This document shows positions 61,046 to 64,000 of a DNA stretch of 64,000 nt, piece by piece. Position numbers and translations under genes: made by a program. Under the pieces are notes generated by a model. That model searched no databases. It saw only the letters and a program-made list of their open reading frames with translations, and was not told the DNA's origin. Where the stretch lies: NCBI GenBank assembly GCA_027923505.1, contig BROI01000006.1, positions 372,001 through 436,000 on the forward strand. Reading direction: 5' to 3'. Within the stretch, counting starts at the first letter, position 1, and each line of letters starts with the position of its first letter. The stretch is from Mayamaea pseudoterrestris (taxonomy: Eukaryota > Bacillariophyta > Bacillariophyceae > Sellaphorales > Sellaphoraceae).

Positions 61046-62840
61046 AGTATGATGAAGGACAACACAAGACACAGCAACTACTACTGTTTGACGCGCCTAG
61101 TTGCTTTGGCGAAAGGTTGGAGGAAGCGGTTTGACGCGCACCACCAACTCTCAAGCCAGGCCAGGCCCGCACACTTCACTTGCCCCTATAGCACACTGAC
61201 TTAATTCATCTAATCATTCTAAACACTCTCTCATTGCTTTAGTCTAGTTAAAACACAATTAGTCTCGCTGTAGAGGCTCGAGCTACGCAGCCTCCCGCGG
61301 CGCTACGTGGAGCGCGCGGAGAAACGCGCACCGCGACGGCGCGCCTCGATGCGCCGATATGTTGGCACGATTGAACATGACACGATGAATGGATAGCGAA
61401 TGAATGGAGTATTCAGGAAATGTTTGGCGCGTCTATTTTGTCACTCTGCATAGGGAATGTCGGGCCATTCTCGTGAAAGCATTTCGTTCATTCACACTTG
61501 ATGTGCCATAATCATTGTTTTATCTTCGTGTCTATGCACAACGCCGGAGTCAATATGTATCTTTATGCACGAAGCGAGTGTCGATATCTACGCATGGCGC
61601 TGAAGACTGCACTGCAGCTTCAAAAGCCTTTCTGTTTTTGTCAACTCCAATCAGTGCCTTGCTTTAACAAAGCTCGAATGAATCGTGAGAAGTTTGACAT
61701 TTACTTCGCTGCGGCAAGCATTTCGGTTGTCTTGCAAAAAGTCGATTGTATAACGGTTTAAGCTTTCTTTTCAAGCATACAGAAGAGTAAAAGTTTCTGC
61801 TATCTCTTTCGGTAATATCGGTAGTTATCGTAAACTCAGCGTTTGAAACATGACAAGCATTGTAGTCAGGTTTCAACCCCCAGCTGTCATCACGAGAGAT
61901 TGCATAATCTGCACAAACGCACTTGGTTAAGCCCAGTGTCTAGTGTGCTGTTCGGGTGATGGTTTATAGTGAACTCGACCGCGTTATAGAAGAGGTTCGA
62001 AGCTTCGTCGTGAGACGTCGCTTCTTGTCGGGCAACTTTCACCTTCCGCCCGTCAAGCGAAAGGATGATCGAGACGAGAATTAGCGTCGTTTCGCGACTC
62101 CCGTGACATCAACTCATGACACTTGTTTCGACAGCGTTCATTCGGAATGACTCAAATGCGAACTGTGTGTCATCGACGCCATTGTGTTGAGTAACCTTTC
62201 ACGCACGACTCATCAATCACGTCAAACTGCAAATTGTGTCAGGAGTCGAGTGAAGTGTTCGGGTGAAATGTCAATGTGCAAGTTCCGATCCGGAAGGTTG
62301 CATGTCATTGGCGCGTCATGGCGAGGCCGGCGCGGCGTTCCGTTCTGTAGACTTGCGTAGCGCCAGTACTCGACGTCATGGATTTCGCGCGAACATTCTG
62401 TTCGTCACCTGCTTGGCGAGTCTTGACTCACTTCTTCTTATATCGATCGCCAGCTGTCTCCTCGCTTCATCGAACGACACGATCAAGTTACACATTAAGA
62501 GGTACGCTAATGCTTATGTTGCCGTATTGCAAGGCGTTGTTTGCTTTCTTGTGGGGACTGGACCTTGTGGCTTTTGGTCTTGGTTGTTGTTTCGTGATTC
62601 CCGATGGAGTGATGGATGATGTAATGCTCTGCGTCGAATTCTGCGGAAAAGCGACGCCACGGCAGCATGGAGACACCAAGTCTTCTCATTAGAACATGTT
62701 GTTGTTGATTGTCCAAACTCCTCGCAAAAACTCAGCTCTCTACTTTTCTCTTTCCTCGTGCATCCCCAGTCTCATTGATTCTCCCCCGCACTGGACCTCA
62801 TTCATTCCACACCTCATCACTCGAAAACCACGAAACGACA
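61046..62840. other. Long intergenic stretch, no gene recognised
   Basis: These 1795 bp contain only short ORFs with no family resemblance. A GC-rich patch lies near 61283-61358. I found no tRNA-like arms, tandem repeat or transposon end. Small noncoding RNAs cannot be excluded by eye. Confidence 0.5.
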
Positions 62841-64000
62841 ATGACACCTCAACGTCTTCCTACCATTACTCTGGCCATACTTACTCTACTAACGGTGGTT
62901 GAAAGCTTCCAGTTCCACCCTCTTCAAGACCCAAACGTCATGAAGCCCTTTTCCGTTAAGGATGATGTCAAGAAGGTGATTGATGAGGTTTCGAAGGGAA
63001 GCGACACTCCACTGGCGAGCAAAACGCTTACGGACATTCATAAAGTCACTACTACCATCGTCAAGCCTTTGGACTCGCGACATGCGATGGATCGTAAGAA
63101 ATGGGGAGTTGACAAGGACTACTCAAACGAATACTGGCTCGACAAGCGAATCCATACGTTGGGCAATGTTGGTTTTGGAGGTGCGTTTCACGCGGCGGTG
63201 GCACCTTTGAGCACAAAGTTGATTGACTTGGCGGCGTATGACGGCAAAGACATTCGTCAAGAAGTAAGTTTAAATGAGTGAGCGACTACTGCATGTGTGA
63301 AGTAGCGCAGCGAGTCATGTGTCATGTAAGCATGGATTTTAAACTAACACTTTTTAACTTTAATAACTACTCAGGTTGCTGAGGAGTTGCGCAAACGAGT
63401 TAGCAAGACGAATGCACGCATCCTTGACCTCTGCTGCGGAGTCGGAATCTCGACGCGGTCGCTTAAGAAAGCCTTTCCTCACGCCGAGACTGTCATTGGC
63501 ATTGATTCGTCGCCAGAAATGGTTTCGATGGCAAGCTTTCTCTCCAAGCATTTGGATTACTTCCAGCCTTTGTATGAAAAGTGGACTGGTCTGAGTCCGA
63601 ATGCTGCGAGGGCCATGCCGACACTGGTCAAGGCAGCCTCAAAGTCTATCAGCGTACCTCTCGATGCAGCTCGCGCCTATTTTATGCAAGGCAATGCCGA
63701 AGATACGCAGCTTCAAACCAAGTCATTTGATATTGTTACTATCATGTACGCTTTCCATGAAGCTCCCGAGGCTGGACGTCAACGTATGCTTCAAGAAGCC
63801 CGTCGTCTCTTGGCTCCAGGAGGTACGTTGGCGATTGTCGATATATCGCACGACTATGTTCCGTCGGAGAGCATGTTGGCGGGCGAGCCGTACATTTTAG
63901 AGTACCAGCAGAACATTCACAGTCAGCTGCAACGCCTCCGAGGCTTTTGCCACCAGTCGCCGTCGTACAAGACGCTTGTTCCAGGACGTGCTGGAGTTTG
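62841..64000 (+). CDS. Plastid-type SAM-dependent methyltransferase (3' partial)
   Basis: Predicted exons are 62841-63263 and 63375 to beyond the window end (intron 111 nt, phase 0). It starts MTPQRLPTITLAILTLLTVVES, a signal peptide followed by Phe (VES/FQFHP), an ASAFAP-like plastid address. After about 140 residues the class I methyltransferase fold begins, with motif I ILDLCCGVGISTRS as the SAM-binding loop. The acidic end of strand 2 (VIGIDSSPEM), FDIVTIMYAFHEAP and the post-strand-5 motif LLAPGGTLAIVDIS follow, in the UbiE/COQ5-like style. The substrate is unknown; quinone, tocopherol or pigment methylation would fit the location. The C-terminus is cut off by the end of the window. Confidence 0.82.

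Noticed and set aside
62263-62692. Overlapping ORFs in the 1.8-kb gap before the methyltransferase
   Set aside because: They are short and have no motif, and two frames are equally open. They are likely chance.
1-64000. Transposons, virus-derived elements, CRISPR, tRNA and rRNA genes
   Set aside because: I looked for reverse transcriptase, integrase, transposase and capsid motifs, long terminal repeats, regular spaced repeats and tRNA B-box sequences, and saw none. Small or highly diverged examples could be missed by eye.

Overview
This window looks like nuclear DNA from a diatom or a close stramenopile alga. I cannot name the species. The genes are eukaryotic and tightly packed, with about 29 protein genes in 64 kb on both strands. 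Introns are short (mostly 73-175 nt), GT-AG, and number none to three per gene. Several products carry a signal peptide ending at a small-residue/aromatic junction of the ASAFAP type used for import into complex red-lineage plastids (ChlH, DnaJ, fibrillin, a methyltransferase). Helicase-associated (HA) repeat proteins and cysteine-rich glycosyltransferase-like proteins also fit diatoms. I saw no transposon, viral element, CRISPR array, tRNA or rRNA.

Layout. 1-12 kb: the 3' part of a Dicer-related helicase with a dsRNA-binding domain, then a giant BEACH-WD40 trafficking protein on the minus strand. 12-18 kb: DNA polymerase alpha B subunit, the SM protein VPS45, and N-myristoyltransferase. 18-25.3 kb: a PH-domain protein kinase, a TPR protein, a small charged protein, and a small FABP-like protein followed by a decayed copy of its own 3' end. 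25.6-33 kb: ribosomal protein uS14/eS29 lacking most zinc ligands, a G-protein alpha subunit, 7-dehydrocholesterol reductase, and two membrane proteins. 34-43 kb: a GT14-like glycosyltransferase and a short GT23-like fucosyltransferase, the plastid Mg-chelatase H subunit, and a decayed sugar-transferase pseudogene. 43-48 kb: a mitochondrial CBS-PP2C fusion, then plastid fibrillin and plastid DnaJ sharing a divergent promoter. 48-56 kb: an RGG protein whose 3' end is tandemly duplicated, a two-domain glycosyltransferase-like protein, a DUF1244-MogA fusion, and a TPR-prefoldin fusion. 56-64 kb: UTP18, ribosomal protein eS25 (intron right after the ATG), an HA-repeat protein, and the 5' part of a plastid-type methyltransferase.

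Most genes are unrelated housekeeping functions and do not form one pathway. A loose theme is membrane and secretory biology: BEACH, VPS45, NMT and its likely substrate class (the G-alpha begins MGCGAS), sterol reductase and several glycosyltransferases. The most unusual items are the fusions DUF1244-MogA, CBS-PTC7-like phosphatase and TPR-prefoldin-1. Also notable are a palindromic octamer, TACCGGTA, repeated only in noncoding DNA and mostly just upstream of start codons, and a ChlH intron lying exactly at the signal-peptide cleavage junction. Exon borders were inferred by eye from splice sites, reading phase and family motifs, and have no transcript support.
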